From: Rosa chinensis
Lineage: Eukaryota > Streptophyta > Magnoliopsida > Rosales > Rosaceae
Length of the DNA: 64,000 bases
Direction: 5' to 3'
NCBI RefSeq assembly: GCF_002994745.2
Contig: NC_037092.1
Coordinates: 22,717,001-22,781,000, forward strand
Part shown: positions 51,336 to 62,705 of the stretch, piece after piece
Layout: each line of letters begins with the position of its first letter
How positions within the stretch are numbered: the stretch's first letter is position 1
Program-made: the position numbers and the translations under genes
Notes under the pieces: model-generated
The model's input: the letters and a program-made list of their open reading frames with translations, nothing else
Told to the model about the DNA's origin: nothing
Databases searched by the model: none

Positions 51336-54300
51336 CACTACAAGAAAAATCGCCTTTTGCAAGGAATTTTTTCCTTGTAAAAGAGTGAAAATTCCTTGCA
51401 TAACACCAAATGCAAGGAATAAATTCGTTGCTAGGGTCCTTGCAAAGATGCCCTTGCAAAAGAGCAAATGCAATGATTTAAAATTCCTTGCATTTTTTAC
51501 ACTCGTTTGCAAGGAATTTGTCCTTGCATTTATCATTATGTAAGGATAACTCCTTTGCATATCAGTCCTTACATTAAACCATTTGCAAGCAATTTTCATT
51601 ATTTTCCCAAATGCAAAGACTAATATACAAGGAATTTCCTTGCATTTTGATAATAATATAATTATGCAAATAACAAATACAAGGAAATTTCTTTGCATAT
51701 TAGTCTTTGCATTTGCTTTTGAGGAAGCTATTGCAAGGAATTTGAGAACGAGCATTCCTTGAATAATTATTTTATCTCTAATAAAATATAAATTAATTTT
51801 TTAGCTAATAGAAAAATTAATTAATTATAAAAGAAATTCTTCATATTCTACATTAAAAGTTTAAGCTAAGCTTACGACATACACTAGTTTATAAGAAGAC
51901 TAGATATAAACAATTGCTTCATATATAATCAATTTGTTCATTTATACATCAAAAGTTAGAAGCTGCATAGCCTATACTAGCTACACTAATCTAAGTTAGA
52001 TGTCCTATGTGTTTGAGTGAGGTAGAAGGTCTAAACTCAAGTAAATCCACCACCGATCTTCATCTTAGTTATGTGTCAGCTTGCATTTCTCAAAAGGGAC
52101 ACATTGGATTTACTTGAGTATTGCTGGACAATACCATAATCAAGGTAAAAAGCCATAACTGCACAAAAAGGGACATCAGACCAAAAGTCCAGCAAATGCT
52201 CACCCAAACTACTAAAGCAAAGTCTTAGAAGTTGGTGCTGGGGTGGGGGAAGTCATCCTCACTCATCTGTCCAGGAGATTGCCTTAATAAGCTTTCTACT
52301 TGAGCCTTCAAGTGTCCATTTTGTTCCTTCATACTGAGCATGTTGATGGTAAGTTGGTTGATAAGAGCACGTAATTCAGGTACCTCAGAATTAGTGCCAG
52401 CACATGCAGATACTCTGTGTATGTTGGAATGTATATGAGGGACGTTACCAATGCCATGGATCATCCTACCCTTCCTCACAAGCTCCTTAGCCATTATTGG
52501 AAACTTGCTTCCAAAGTCAGTTTGATAGAATCATGTGGAGTACCCTCGGGAGCCTCTCGGTACAACTTCTCTATAAGAGCAATCCTCTCAGCCTCCATCT
52601 TCTCCTAAAAAACAAAATTAAAATTATGAATAAATAAAATCAAATAACATGATTCAACACTTAAAAGTTTACCACTAGAGTTAGATTGGTTGCTACTCAT
52701 TGGCTTATGTTCTGTTTCTACATTAACTGCAATAACCTCATAGTACTTGATTGTCTGAAAGTTTGACATGATATGGTTTTGAAACATGTACTTACAAAAT
52801 AAATAAATAAATAAATGAAAAGAAAGAAAAAAGAAAGATTCCCAGATTATTGTTATGCAACTAATAAGATAAAGATGAATGATCAAGAGATCAAGACGTG
52901 ATAGAGAGATTGGCCAAATGGATAACATTCAACTATCCATGATAAACTATAGCAATCTGGTAAGAGAATAACGAGCTTATTTTAAGGGCCAAGAGGAATG
53001 GAGGGCTGAAATCATCACCAACAAAAAATAATGCAGTGTACACAACCTAAATTTAGTCAAGTGACTTACATATTTTTTCTTGGCAACCTCATTAATCCAT
53101 TCATGATTATCATCCTTGTGTTTCTCTCCCCAGTTATTTATGAGCGACAACTCCTTCCCTTCCTCCATTAAACAAATATACATATATCAAGAATAATCAG
53201 TTAATTGGCCATCTAAAGTTTGCTTTTGAACTTGAAACTAATTCATATTTACCTTAGAGGCTGCCAAAACATGTTGCACATATGGTCGTGCACCGACCCT
53301 GTGGGTATGTTGCTGCATGTAACGATTAGCAGAATTCTTTTCTGCAATTTCCTTAATTATATAAAATCGATTATCATTCAATGTAAAAGTTTCAGTTAGA
53401 ATAATTGAATAATAAAACCAAAGAAAATAATGTAAGCATACTATGCAAGACCGGTTGGTGTATATGTTGTCACAAAGCCAGTGCCAATGCAAGACAGGCC
53501 TCTCATTCCATAGATCTGCATTAGGTAGATTTGCTCGTCCCAGCTCAGGCGAGCCAAATCCTTGCCACTCCTTCTTCAGTCGAGACTTGAATTGGGAGTA
53601 AGCAGTGGACATTTTAGAATCGACATAAGCAACAACAACTGGATCGCTTAGATCCACCACAAAGAACACCTGATCAAGAATCTATAGTTCAGGTATATGA
53701 AATTTAAAATTACCTCATGTACAGGTATACTTATCAAAATTGTTAGTAAACCATTTTTTATTTTTAACAAGGAACAAATCCACCTCACAAGAAAACTTCT
53801 AAGTTTAATTCTCATGAACTTCATTCAGGATAAACTCACCCGCAAATCCTCTCTTAGGTCCCTCTTATCATCTTCATCAACATCAGACCAACCATATTGA
53901 CATACTGGTGCCCCACCTCTGACAGTAATTCCTATCTCAGAAGTAAACATTTTAGAAATTATGTCATCAGATGGGACATGGATGGTTGGATGAAAGTCAA
54001 CACGCAGAGGTCCACCGTTAGCCTTTATAAGGTCCTGAAGAGCTTTACCACCTGATTTACCACGCTTTCTTTTCATACCAATGCCCATAAAAGGCATCCC
54101 TGCAAATAAAAAACAATTCTATATATTTACCTATCCTATATCTCTAATTGAATTGGCTTTGAAATATCAAATTTTTACGTGTAAAACGGAGAAAAGAAAA
54201 GAAAAGACAAATACAATTTACCATGTTGGGTAGGCGGTTGATGCATTGTTGGGGCCATATTAGCTGGTGGTGGCACGTTAGCTTGCAGTGACACATCAGC

Positions 54301-56542
54301 TCTTGGTGGCATGTTAGCTCTTTCTCGCACATAAGCATGCACAATAGTTGTTGCTGGCAAATTCTCACTCACAATTGTTGTAGCTGGATGTTGAGGTGGA
54401 GGAACCTTCTTAACCTTCCTTATCCGCTTCCCTCTCCCTTGAGCCATCTGCAATATTAACAAATATTCCTTTTAGTTCAAATACAAACTAATATGCTTTT
54501 ATTTTCAAATAAACATCTTCCATAGGAAAAACAAAAAATACAAGAGGTACACTGACCAAACATAGAGTACTCTATAGAAATTGACATGTATATTTCTTTG
54601 GTCTTTCTAGCAAGTGTCAAACAATAAACATCATACCTTTTAAAGCAAAGCAAATGAAGATCAATAATGAGGGCTCTAAATGATCTTTAACTCAGCCCCT
54701 GAGAAATATGAGAAAAAAAACCCAAGTATTAAACCATTAACAGAGAATAAATGAAGAAAGAAAAACAAAATCAATGTCAATGATTTTCAGTCTGCAGTGT
54801 ATCTTTGGAGGAATTTACAACATAACCTTGCTAAACTAAATGATTCTTATCTTATGTATATATGTACATATTTTACCTGTATCATATGCAAAGAACAAAA
54901 GGCCAACAATTTCTCTCATATGACCAAGTCCGAGTAAATCATAAAAGATTAAAAGATAAATATCAACCTAGCAGACAAGGAAACAAGGAGCAAATGTACA
55001 TTATTCTCCAATTTAATGAACTTATTTAAGATCGCACTTATTATATTGCCATAACTAAGCTGTACTACATAGCACATAATTGATCCATCTATGGTAGGTC
55101 TAACACTATAAACACAAGGTTGCAAAAACAATGGTGGACTGCAATGAAAAACAAACTCCGAACATATGGATCAAAGCAAAGACCTTTTTCTACTCACCTT
55201 AGGGATATAGTTGAGATGGTGATTATTGTTTGCATCAACTGTACCTAAGGTAAAATTATAAGCACAAAACATCCACAAATAAGAATCACAAAACTGACCT
55301 TTAAGAGCAAAATCTCATAAAAGAGGCTCAAACACTATTATAAGATGAGAATCTTTAATATATTCCCTTCCTTCAGTACTCATACACACAGCAAAACTCT
55401 AGATTATCATACATCTTTCACCTTGCAAGTTGCCCAAGTATGATTAACCCAATCAGTACTTAGTAATCAATGTGAAATATATATGCCACAACAACACAAC
55501 TAACCTCTACCACATACAAGTTCTCAAAGTCCCCATTTTTCATGAACGTAATATTGAAAGCCCCCACTTCACTTTAATCTTCCTCTCCAACCAAACAAAG
55601 CTTCCTTAATTTTTCATACTTTCCCTCATTTGCCGACTTGGTTTCCGCAGAGTTCTTTGTGATAGAGCTCTGAGTTTGCAAAGGTATGAACTTTACAAGG
55701 GTTTTTAGCAATTTTCATTCTTTACATTGTCAAAGGATCATTCTGGTATACTTGCAATTGAAACAGTTGGGCAATAGTCTTTGTTGTAGCATTTATATTA
55801 AGCAAATTGTAAACCTTTTCATCACCACTGATACACAAAGAAACATCATAAAAATTTCAAATTGGTATAAAGAAGAGAGAACCCAGAGCACGGAAATAGA
55901 AATCCCATACATCAATTCGCAAGAACATAATTATTAAAGATTAAATCTTCAAAGAGAGAGAGAAGAAGAACCTAAATACAACTATTATTGATAGCAGGGA
56001 CAGGAGAGATGAAGGCCTTCTTCTAGAGCCCAAGACGAATAGGAAAATTGATGGCAACAAGAAGCGTCAGCGGTACTCGGAAGAGTTCGTCGTGGGATCC
56101 TGAGAGATTATTGAGAGCTTTCAGACTTGGTTTTTGGGATAATAGAGAGGAAGCTTCGATCTGTTTCTAGTTCTATTTAATATCTGCGAAGGAAGCAAGG
56201 ACTTGGTTCCCTTGTTTTTTTGCTACATTCAAGGAATTTCTTATATCCTTGCAATATTAGTTTCTAAAAAACAAGGAAATGGTGAACTCCTTGTATTAAG
56301 TTTTTTTGTTGAGCGCTAAAATCTCCCGCTCAAAACAATGCAAGGATTATGAAAACATTTGCAAGGACTTCATTGGTTATAAAATATCTGGAGCCCAAAT
56401 GCAAGGAATTCTGCTCTTCTTTGTATATTATCTCAAACAAATACAAGGAACGGTAACATTCTTTGTTTAATCACACCAAATACAAGGAATTTTTGGTTCT
56501 TTGCATATAAACCCATTGCAAAAGCTAAGATTTCTTGTAGTG
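51336..56542 (-). mobile_element. CACTA (En/Spm) element
   Basis: 5207 bp, starting CACTACAAGAAAAAT and ending TTTCTTGTAGTG, the canonical CACTA TIR. It is flanked by the 3 bp duplication CAC (51333-51335 and 56543-56545). Subterminal regions (51350-51770 and 56200-56530) are dense in TTGCAAGGAA-type motifs in both orientations, typical binding sites for CACTA accessory proteins. A minus-strand gene (52225-54462) encodes an accessory protein. No DDE transposase (TNP2-like) frame was found, so it is probably non-autonomous. It lies in intron 1 of the broken dioxygenase. Confidence 0.93.
52225..54462 (-). CDS. CACTA-encoded accessory protein (plant Transposase_24-like)
   Basis: Read on the minus strand in pieces separated by likely introns: 54462-54230 (MAQGRGKRIRKVKK, basic, then Pro/Ala-rich), 54097-53840 (GKALQDLIKANGGPLRVDF, PVCQYGWSDVDE), 53669-53440 (SRLKKEWQGFGSPELGRANL, CDNIYTN), 53345-53255, 53183-53070 (NHEWINEVAKKKY), 52608-52490 and 52494-52225 (coiled coil ending SPGQMSEDDFPHPST). 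The 'DNIY...W...' core and the C-terminal coiled coil recall plant En/Spm-type transposase_24/PTTA proteins that bind subterminal repeats. Exon limits are approximate. A stop near 52540 may indicate decay or a missed junction. Confidence 0.6.
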
Positions 56543-56545
56543 CAC

Positions 56546-57337
56546 CAATTTAAAACTATGCATTTATTCTTAGTAATCAGATTCACATGTGCTTATAGTC
56601 CCTAATTATCTCGTATGGGAGCTCATATATAACTTGCAAACTTACAGATAAACCTTGATAAATGATGTTTGATTAATAACCTTGATTATATAATAAAATC
56701 TTATGATCCCAATTCGGACCAGTGTACTAAAATAATAACTTTCTTAAATGCATAAAATAATAATTTTTCATAAAATCTGTTAGGCTCAGCAAATATATAA
56801 ATTCATAATTTTTCATAAAATTCTTTAGGCAAACGACTTTCATTTGAAGCATATTAAGAGACTTTTTACTTTGCAACTTTTTTTCTCAATTCAACTCTTT
56901 CTCAAAATATGCTGTTAAAGTCATTTGGTTTTTCTTTGTACCTAAACTGAATGGAAGCTTGTCCTTAATTTTTTGCAATATACCAGATTTGGTGTATATT
57001 TGTATTCATTTTGAAGCAAGTATTATTTAAGGTTACTATTACTTAAAAAGGCCTTCTGAGAGAAAGTTTGGTAGAAAACAACTTTCATGTAGATCATGAT
57101 CATCTTCTATAGGCATGCATATCCATTACCCTTTCAATCATGATCTCGATCTTCATCTGCATGCACAATCTAATCCAAGTATGTACTTATCTTGAGATCA
57201 CTTGATCTCCTATTTCTTAATGTCTTTTTAAAAGCTTGAAGTCATAAAAGTATCTTCGTCAAAAAGGAATAATTATAGAAAAAAAACATAAAATTCTTTT
57301 TAAGTTAATAGTAATCATCTATCCTTATATAAATAAC
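56546..57337. other. Remaining intron-1 DNA of the broken dioxygenase
   Basis: AT-rich DNA between the CACTA element and a MITE. No gene recognised. Confidence 0.45.
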
Positions 57338-57751
57338 GGACAGTTTTTAAGTTCACCCATAGGGTGAATGAGCATATTCACCCATATTGTTGATTAACAT
57401 ACTTTTATTTAATAAATTTATTATCCAACGGTCCATAGTTTAAATTAGCATTTAAAGATCATCACTATAAAAAATCAATCGAATCGGAAATCTTTTAATT
57501 ATCTAATTGAATCAAACAAATGGATGGTTCTAACAACACATACTACTATTATGATGAACCGTCCATGTATTTCAAACAAATGAATAACTAAAAGGTCTTC
57601 AATTTAATTGATTTGTTACAGAGCTAATCTTTGTGTTACGTTATACAACATGAATGGTTGGATTAGAAAATTATAAAGTTATTATGAGCTAGTAATCACA
57701 AAAGAGGGTGAATATACTGATTTACCCAAAGAGTGAACATAAGAATTATCC
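57338..57751. mobile_element. MITE-like inverted-repeat element
   Basis: 414 bp. The ends are similar inverted repeats (GGACAGTTTTTAAGTTCACCC and GGATAATTCTTATGTTCACTC), with a second inverted block (ATATTCACCC). Flanks are AT-rich without a clear target-site duplication, so the superfamily and exact limits are uncertain. Confidence 0.55.
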
Positions 57752-58304
57752 ATATTGTATAGGGGTAGTAATTTTGTGTAGGTGATTCTACGGGTTTTGA
57801 ATTTCAATTTTCTTATTTGTAAACCATGCGGGGTGTCTTAAGCAAGGTAATCTTTCTGATAGTGTTATTAGACACTCGATCTCAAATATTTAGGAAAGCA
57901 GGTATTATCAACAAAAGTATTGGTACGTGAATATTTCTAAACGCATGTTTAATTTAATATAATTTACATGCAGTAGTACCTGGAAGAAACCCCACTCTTT
58001 GCCGGCTAAGTGGAGCCTAGATAGTTCATCAAAATTGTTTGATTCTTGCTGGGAGAGCAGTTTCTTGAAGTCAATGAATGGTATTTCAGGTTGTACCAGT
58101 GGCGGAGCCAGAAAATGATCTCAACTGGGGCACTCGAAAGTTAAAAAAAAAAAAAACAAATAAACTTAAACTTAAAATATATCAAAATTGTAATAAAAAT
58201 AATAACTAGAATAAGGTTAGGGAAAGATCAATATCTATTTTTGTGCTAAAAAAGGTCAATATTTTTTTTAAATTACATATTTTATTAATAAAAATTATAA
58301 TTTT

Positions 58305-58695
58305 TAGATTTTAGATAATTTTTCATGATGGAAATAGAATTTATCTTTAAACTTTGAAACTATATGAAAGAATACTATTAATGTTTTTTTTTCTTTTCTT
58401 TTTTCTGTGAAGAAATACTAGTATTAATGTTAGAAAAAAGAAAGAAATAATAAAAAAGAAAATATTAGCACATTGCTGAGAAGAAATAATAGTATATTTT
58501 TAGATTTTAGACAATTTTTCATGATGGAAATAGAATTTATCTTTAAACTTTGAAACTATATGAAAGAATACTATTAATGTTTTTTTTTTCTTTTCTTTTT
58601 TCTGAGAAGAAATACTAGTATTAATGTTAGAAAAAAGAAAGAAATAATAAAAAAGAAAATATTAGCACATTGCTGAGAAGAAATAATAGTATTAA
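58305..58695 (+). repeat. 196 bp tandem duplication inside the hAT element
   Basis: TAGATTTTAGAYAATTTTTC begins both units, at 58305 and 58501. The units are almost identical through GCACATTGCTGAGAAGAAAT. Confidence 0.92.
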
Positions 58696-58739
58696 TGTAA
58701 AAAAAAGAAAAGGAAAAAAAATTGAGCACATTGCTGTTA

Positions 58740-58812
58740 CCAGCAATCGAACCGGTGACTAGCCAAAACTCATTCATCCGCCTCAACCACCAAGACAAGG
58801 CAGACCTCAATT
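58740..58812 (-). other. tRNA-like A/B-box segment inside the hAT element
   Basis: On the minus strand: an A-box-like stretch (TTGGTGGTTGAGGCG) followed after about 28 nt by a B-box-like GGTTCGATTGC. It looks like a SINE or tRNA relic; no full cloverleaf could be folded by eye. Confidence 0.4.
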
Positions 58813-59095
58813 ATAATATGCAACCAGATTGTATATATTTCAAACCTCACTGGGGCACGGGACCCACTGTGCCCCAACGTGTGGCTCCGCCCCTGGGTTG
58901 TACAGAACTGCGCATCTCATTGGTATTGATCTTGTTCAGTTGGTCTTGAGCATCATCATCATTGTAATCTTGCTGTAGGTATCTCGGTGGGATGGTGGTT
59001 ATGGGATTTTTAGCTAATTCTTGAACACAAGGAACAAGATGAGAACCACCATACACCCAGCTGCTGCTATCTTCCTTTTTCTCTATGTTGGATAT

Positions 59096-60274
59096 CTTGT
59101 TAAATATCAGTCCACTAATCTCCTTTTCTTTTAACAAGACAGCCCACTAATCCCCTAATTGCTCTGATTCAACTACAATCGCATAATGATGATCATAGGT
59201 GCACAGAAGAAAAGAGGCAAGAGAGAAAAGAGAAAGGCTAAATGTTGCAGCTTTATTGTTTCTCAAACTCGATCAGATCTACAATCTCTTGTTGTGGTTG
59301 TGGTGGCTTATGTCAACCCTGATGCAACATCTTAGTGCAATCTCAACCATACATGTAACATTTAATCAGATTACACACTTGTCCATTTGGTTTAGTGACA
59401 TCAGTCTTCCATTCATATGTGGGAGGTAGTGAGTTTGACTCACGAAATACTAGTTGTTATAATTATAAGTTATTAATGCGATAAAAACAAAAAGAGTTAT
59501 ATAAGACAGCAAATATGTGGGCTTATGTCTCACAAAAACAAAATTTAATTATGAAGAACAATAAGAAAAACAAAAACAAATTAGTTCGCCATCAAAATTT
59601 AACAGTTGTTGATCAGATCGAGAGAGTGTTTACTTGTTGAACACAGCAATTATCCATCAGAGGGTCCATTTGTTGGAAAGTTAGATAGCTAAATTGGTGG
59701 AGTACGTTTGAAGAAAAAGGGGTTGGCTAGCTCATGAATTATTACCAATACAAAATATATGCGTATCGAGAGAGTTTGTTCGGATATGCTAGTTTTATTC
59801 AAAACTGAAAAAGAGAGCAGCAAAAACGTGGTGGAATATTTTATATTTTTGCAGATATGCCGTCATCATCTTCATCAATCAATATATGGAAAATCACCAG
59901 TTCAATTTCTTTATGCTTGGTGTTAGTGGAGATCAATTTAAAATCATAAAGTCGTCGACGCACGCAGGGTCTAATGAAACTGACGACAAATCTCGTTCAT
60001 CTTCATCGTTTTCTTGTATATTAAAGTTGATGAAGACGACGTACCTTACGCATCCACGGTCAGTGGAAATTTATGATAACGCAGTATTTCATTCCTTTAA
60101 CATAAAAGTACAAATTTGAATTCACAACTATATATCACACATCATTTTAGTTGCACCAGTAAGTCATTTATAATTAACAAATTTATATGCAACATACTCA
60201 TCATCATGGGTCTACGTACCAAGCTAGCTAGTTCAGCTGGACCGTTTATTCATAATAAACTTTGGAATGCATAC
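59096..60274. other. Intergenic DNA
   Basis: AT-rich, with a SINE-like remnant at 59387-59490. Open frames such as 59199-59429 and 59886-60119 show no family features. Confidence 0.45.
59387..59490 (+). mobile_element. SINE-like remnant, same family as 61684-61810
   Basis: Shares CATTTGGTTTAGTRACAT and the B-box-like GTGAGTTTGRCTCAC with the reverse complement of 61684-61810, in the same order and spacing, and ends with GATAAAAAC. It appears to lack the first bases. Confidence 0.5.
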
Positions 60275-60895
60275 TTAAGCCTTCTCGAAGACAACAGGAA
60301 GCACAGAACCATCCAAGGCCAACAGCCTCTTGTCATTCTCAACCAAAGCACCCACATCTCCGCAAATGAACCTGCATGTCGGACACACTTCTGTAGGGCA
60401 CCACTGCAGGTTGTAGACGCCATCATGATCTGCCTGTTTATTAATCCTGAAGTAGTTTCCGGCCGGACCTGGTAGGCCTTCGTTTTGATCAATTCCGGTG
60501 ACAATCAATCTCCTCTGAGTCTCTGACTGAGTCTCACCGACCTTCCATGCCGTTGACTGCACACAGATTGTGAATGCAGAGAATGTGATCTTCTGATCCC
60601 TAGTCTCCCTCACCACCGTCTCGCCCTCTGCGAAAGGCGCAAAGGTCACCGGGAAGCCCTCGGGGCCCGAGGTGTTTTCTTGACCAGCATAGAAAGGACA
60701 CGAGTCGTTTCGGTCGATCAAAGTGAAACGGCCGCCGTTGTCGGTGATGGCGGGTTTGATGTAGTAGTCTACACCGGATTGAAGAGCCTGCCCAGAGGTG
60801 TCGAGCACTGGAGCGCTATCTTGGGCTGCGGTTGCCATGGCCATCACTAGCCACATGCAACAGCTCAAGCTTCCGATCAAATTCATGGACTTCAT
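60275..60895 (-). CDS. Kunitz-type protease inhibitor (miraculin-like)
   Basis: Intronless, 206 codons, usual for the family. Signal peptide 1-24 (hydrophobic, ending TAAQ) directs secretion or vacuolar delivery. The Kunitz STI signature is present: VLDTSGQALQSGVDYYI (30-46). Cysteines at 66 and 111 suit the first conserved disulfide; the cluster at 166, 171, 174 and 178 (CPTEVCPTCRFICG) has more cysteines than classical soybean inhibitors, as in miraculin-like proteins. Such proteins form a beta-trefoil and often inhibit serine proteases in defence, but miraculin-like members may not inhibit. A TATA box lies about 90 bp upstream. Confidence 0.93.
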   Translation of the reverse strand: MKSMNLIGSLSCCMWLVMAMATAAQDSAPVLDTSGQALQSGVDYYIKPAITDNGGRFTLIDRNDSCPFYAGQENTSGPEGFPVTFAPFAEGETVVRETRDQKITFSAFTICVQSTAWKVGETQSETQRRLIVTGIDQNEGLPGPAGNYFRINKQADHDGVYNLQWCPTEVCPTCRFICGDVGALVENDKRLLALDGSVLPVVFEKA

Positions 60896-60982
60896 CTCGA
60901 TATAAGAAATTACGATTTGTTGAGTTTTGCAAATGAATATTGTTTTTTTGTCTGTGTTTCACTGTGCCTTGCCCATGCAAGG

Positions 60983-60990
60983 TATTTATA
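60983..60990 (-). promoter_or_regulatory. TATA box of the Kunitz inhibitor gene
   Basis: Minus strand TATAAATA, 88-95 bp upstream of the ATG at 60895. Confidence 0.65.
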
Positions 60991-62625
60991 GAGGCGTCAT
61001 AGCTTCAGATCGACTGGGACGTAGAAGATGAAAGTCAACTCGTCTAATCCATTAGAGGATGCTATATTTCTCTTACGTGACCAGTAAGACCTTGAATTAC
61101 TGAACCAGGAAAGGAAAATGTCAAAATTAAAGGCTCAGCGTGCGTACGGATATGTACCAACGTATATAACAGTAGACATTTTGGACTTTGATTGCTAATC
61201 ATCTAGAATTATATATACACGTTGTTTGAATTTAGTTTTAGGGTTTCATAATCAATCGGTCATTCGAATAAATGTCTGAACTATTATGTAGAACAAACAA
61301 AGGTCATTAATTTGTAGAATATTTCAAACCTTAGGATATTTGATGACCTAATTAGTTCTGTGTCGGTTAGCATAATTAGTTTCTGGCCGCCATGGCCAAA
61401 TTAAAGTAGAGCTTACGTACGTATCCTAACCAGCATCCACATTTATTCAAATAAAAAAAACCCGCATCCACATAACAATTCAATGTCTGAAGTCATTATA
61501 TTAGATTTGGCTTTGACACTTTTGCCTCATCCACCACGCCAGCATCTTCAAAAAAAAAAAAACGAAACTTTTGATCTCGATTCCATAGCTGTGTATTGCA
61601 GAATACTGATTGTTTACAAAACTTAATTTTCAACAGCCTCTTTACTTTTTAATATTTTAGGTGTATAGCTCCTACTAAATTTTTATTTATTTTATTTTTT
61701 TATCAAATCAAGAAGTCATATACAACAATTAGCCTATTGTGAGCCAAACTCACGGGATCACCTATTTACGAATATGAGACTTATGTTACTAAACCAAATG
61801 ATACTGAGCGGCTCCTATTATATTTTAGCTAAACTTGAAATATTCTTATCTAATTGTTTTGTATAATTTTTCAATACAGCTAGTTAAACTAGATAAATAA
61901 TACTGAAGGAGGGAATTTTAGAATTGACTAGTTAAAATAATTTTTTAAGTTTTAACTACTTTAGAGAAACTTGTGAGCATGAAATTAACTTGAATATTGA
62001 AAGCTTTGGTGGTAACCATGCATCACTTCTAATCGGGAATGGTGCTTGAACTTCCATAATTAGCAGACGAGAAGAAGAAATTGTCGGGCAGATGTAGATC
62101 AACTTACTACTGCAACGAGTGGCCACGATCGAGATCCTTACTCCTCAGCTCCTCTTTCTCTCAATCATTTGACGTGCATGACATACACGACACATTTTGT
62201 TGTTGCTTTGCTTTTGGATGAGAATATTTCTCCTGTATTTGTTTTCCGTTCATTAGGAACTGTTTGATTTTTGACCACAAAACAATTCAGTTTCCTCGAA
62301 GCCTTCCAAAAGGCTTCTTACGTACTGAAACTCCTATCAACTAGCTTCTAGTAGTGGACTAGTGGGGCTAATGAGTATGTGTAAAGTGCGATAAGTACGT
62401 GTTTGAAGTAGAAGCCTTTTATCATCAAAATTATTAGTGCGCGGGGTGTTTGTTTCTGATCATTGATCATGTTCAATCTCTTTCTGACAAAAACAATTCA
62501 TCGATCTATTACAATTTGCTTATTTATTTGTCCACTGAATGCGTTACTATATCAATCAAGAGTCAAGATCCTTTAAAACCCTCCCATCGAAAAATCTATA
62601 GCCCGGCCGGCCTCTCGTGCCGAGC
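60991..62625. other. Divergent intergenic region between Kunitz and UGT genes
   Basis: The two genes diverge from this AT-rich 1.6 kb, which contains one SINE-like insertion (61684-61810). No gene is recognised; it presumably includes both promoters. Confidence 0.5.
61684..61810 (-). mobile_element. SINE-like retroposon
   Basis: About 127 bp. On the minus strand it starts CCGCTCAGTATCATTTGG, has a B-box-like segment and ends with TTTGATAAAAAAAT. Flanking direct repeats GCTCCTACTAAATTTT (61668-61683) and GCTCCTATTATATTTT (61811-61826) differ at two of 16 bases. Confidence 0.65.
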
Positions 62626-62633
62626 TATAAATA
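62626..62633 (+). promoter_or_regulatory. TATA box of the UGT gene
   Basis: TATAAATA, 73-80 bp upstream of the ATG at 62706. Confidence 0.65.
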
Positions 62634-62705
62634 ATCTATACTAGCATCGTAGTGCCAACACTTCCACATACACAGTTTGTCCCAAACACGAGACTCTAAT
62701 CTGAG

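Larger units (their letters stand above)
58097..58895. mobile_element. hAT-type non-autonomous element inside dioxygenase exon 1
   Basis: 799 bp with ends CAGTGGCGGAGCCA and its near complement (TGTGGCTCCGCCCCTG), flanked by a perfect 8 bp duplication GGTTGTAC (58089-58096 and 58896-58903). The duplicated bases are coding (part of SVQP) in the host exon. The interior has a 196 bp tandem duplication, a tRNA-like segment and no transposase. Confidence 0.94.
48029..59095 (-). pseudogene. 2-oxoglutarate dioxygenase paralogue, broken by mutations and transposons
   Basis: Same exon plan as the intact gene at 40848: exon 1 (59095 to 57980, split), exon 2 49000-48753 (248 nt in both genes), exon 3 48687-48361 and exon 4 48271-48029. 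The ligands HSD and SIEHRAIV and the R-L-S motif are still readable. Lesions: no ATG at the position of the paralogue's start; a 799 bp hAT element within exon 1 after codons SSVQP; a 1 bp deletion in exon 3 near 48630-48636 (CCATTTGGGTTGG versus CCATTTGTGTCAGG). Intron 1, about 230 nt in the paralogue, is about 9 kb here (49001-57979) and holds a MULE-like element, a CACTA element and a MITE. No functional protein is expected. Confidence 0.9.

Noticed and set aside
58740..58812. Functional tRNA gene
   Set aside because: Only A/B-box-like motifs are seen; no foldable acceptor stem or anticodon arm could be assembled.
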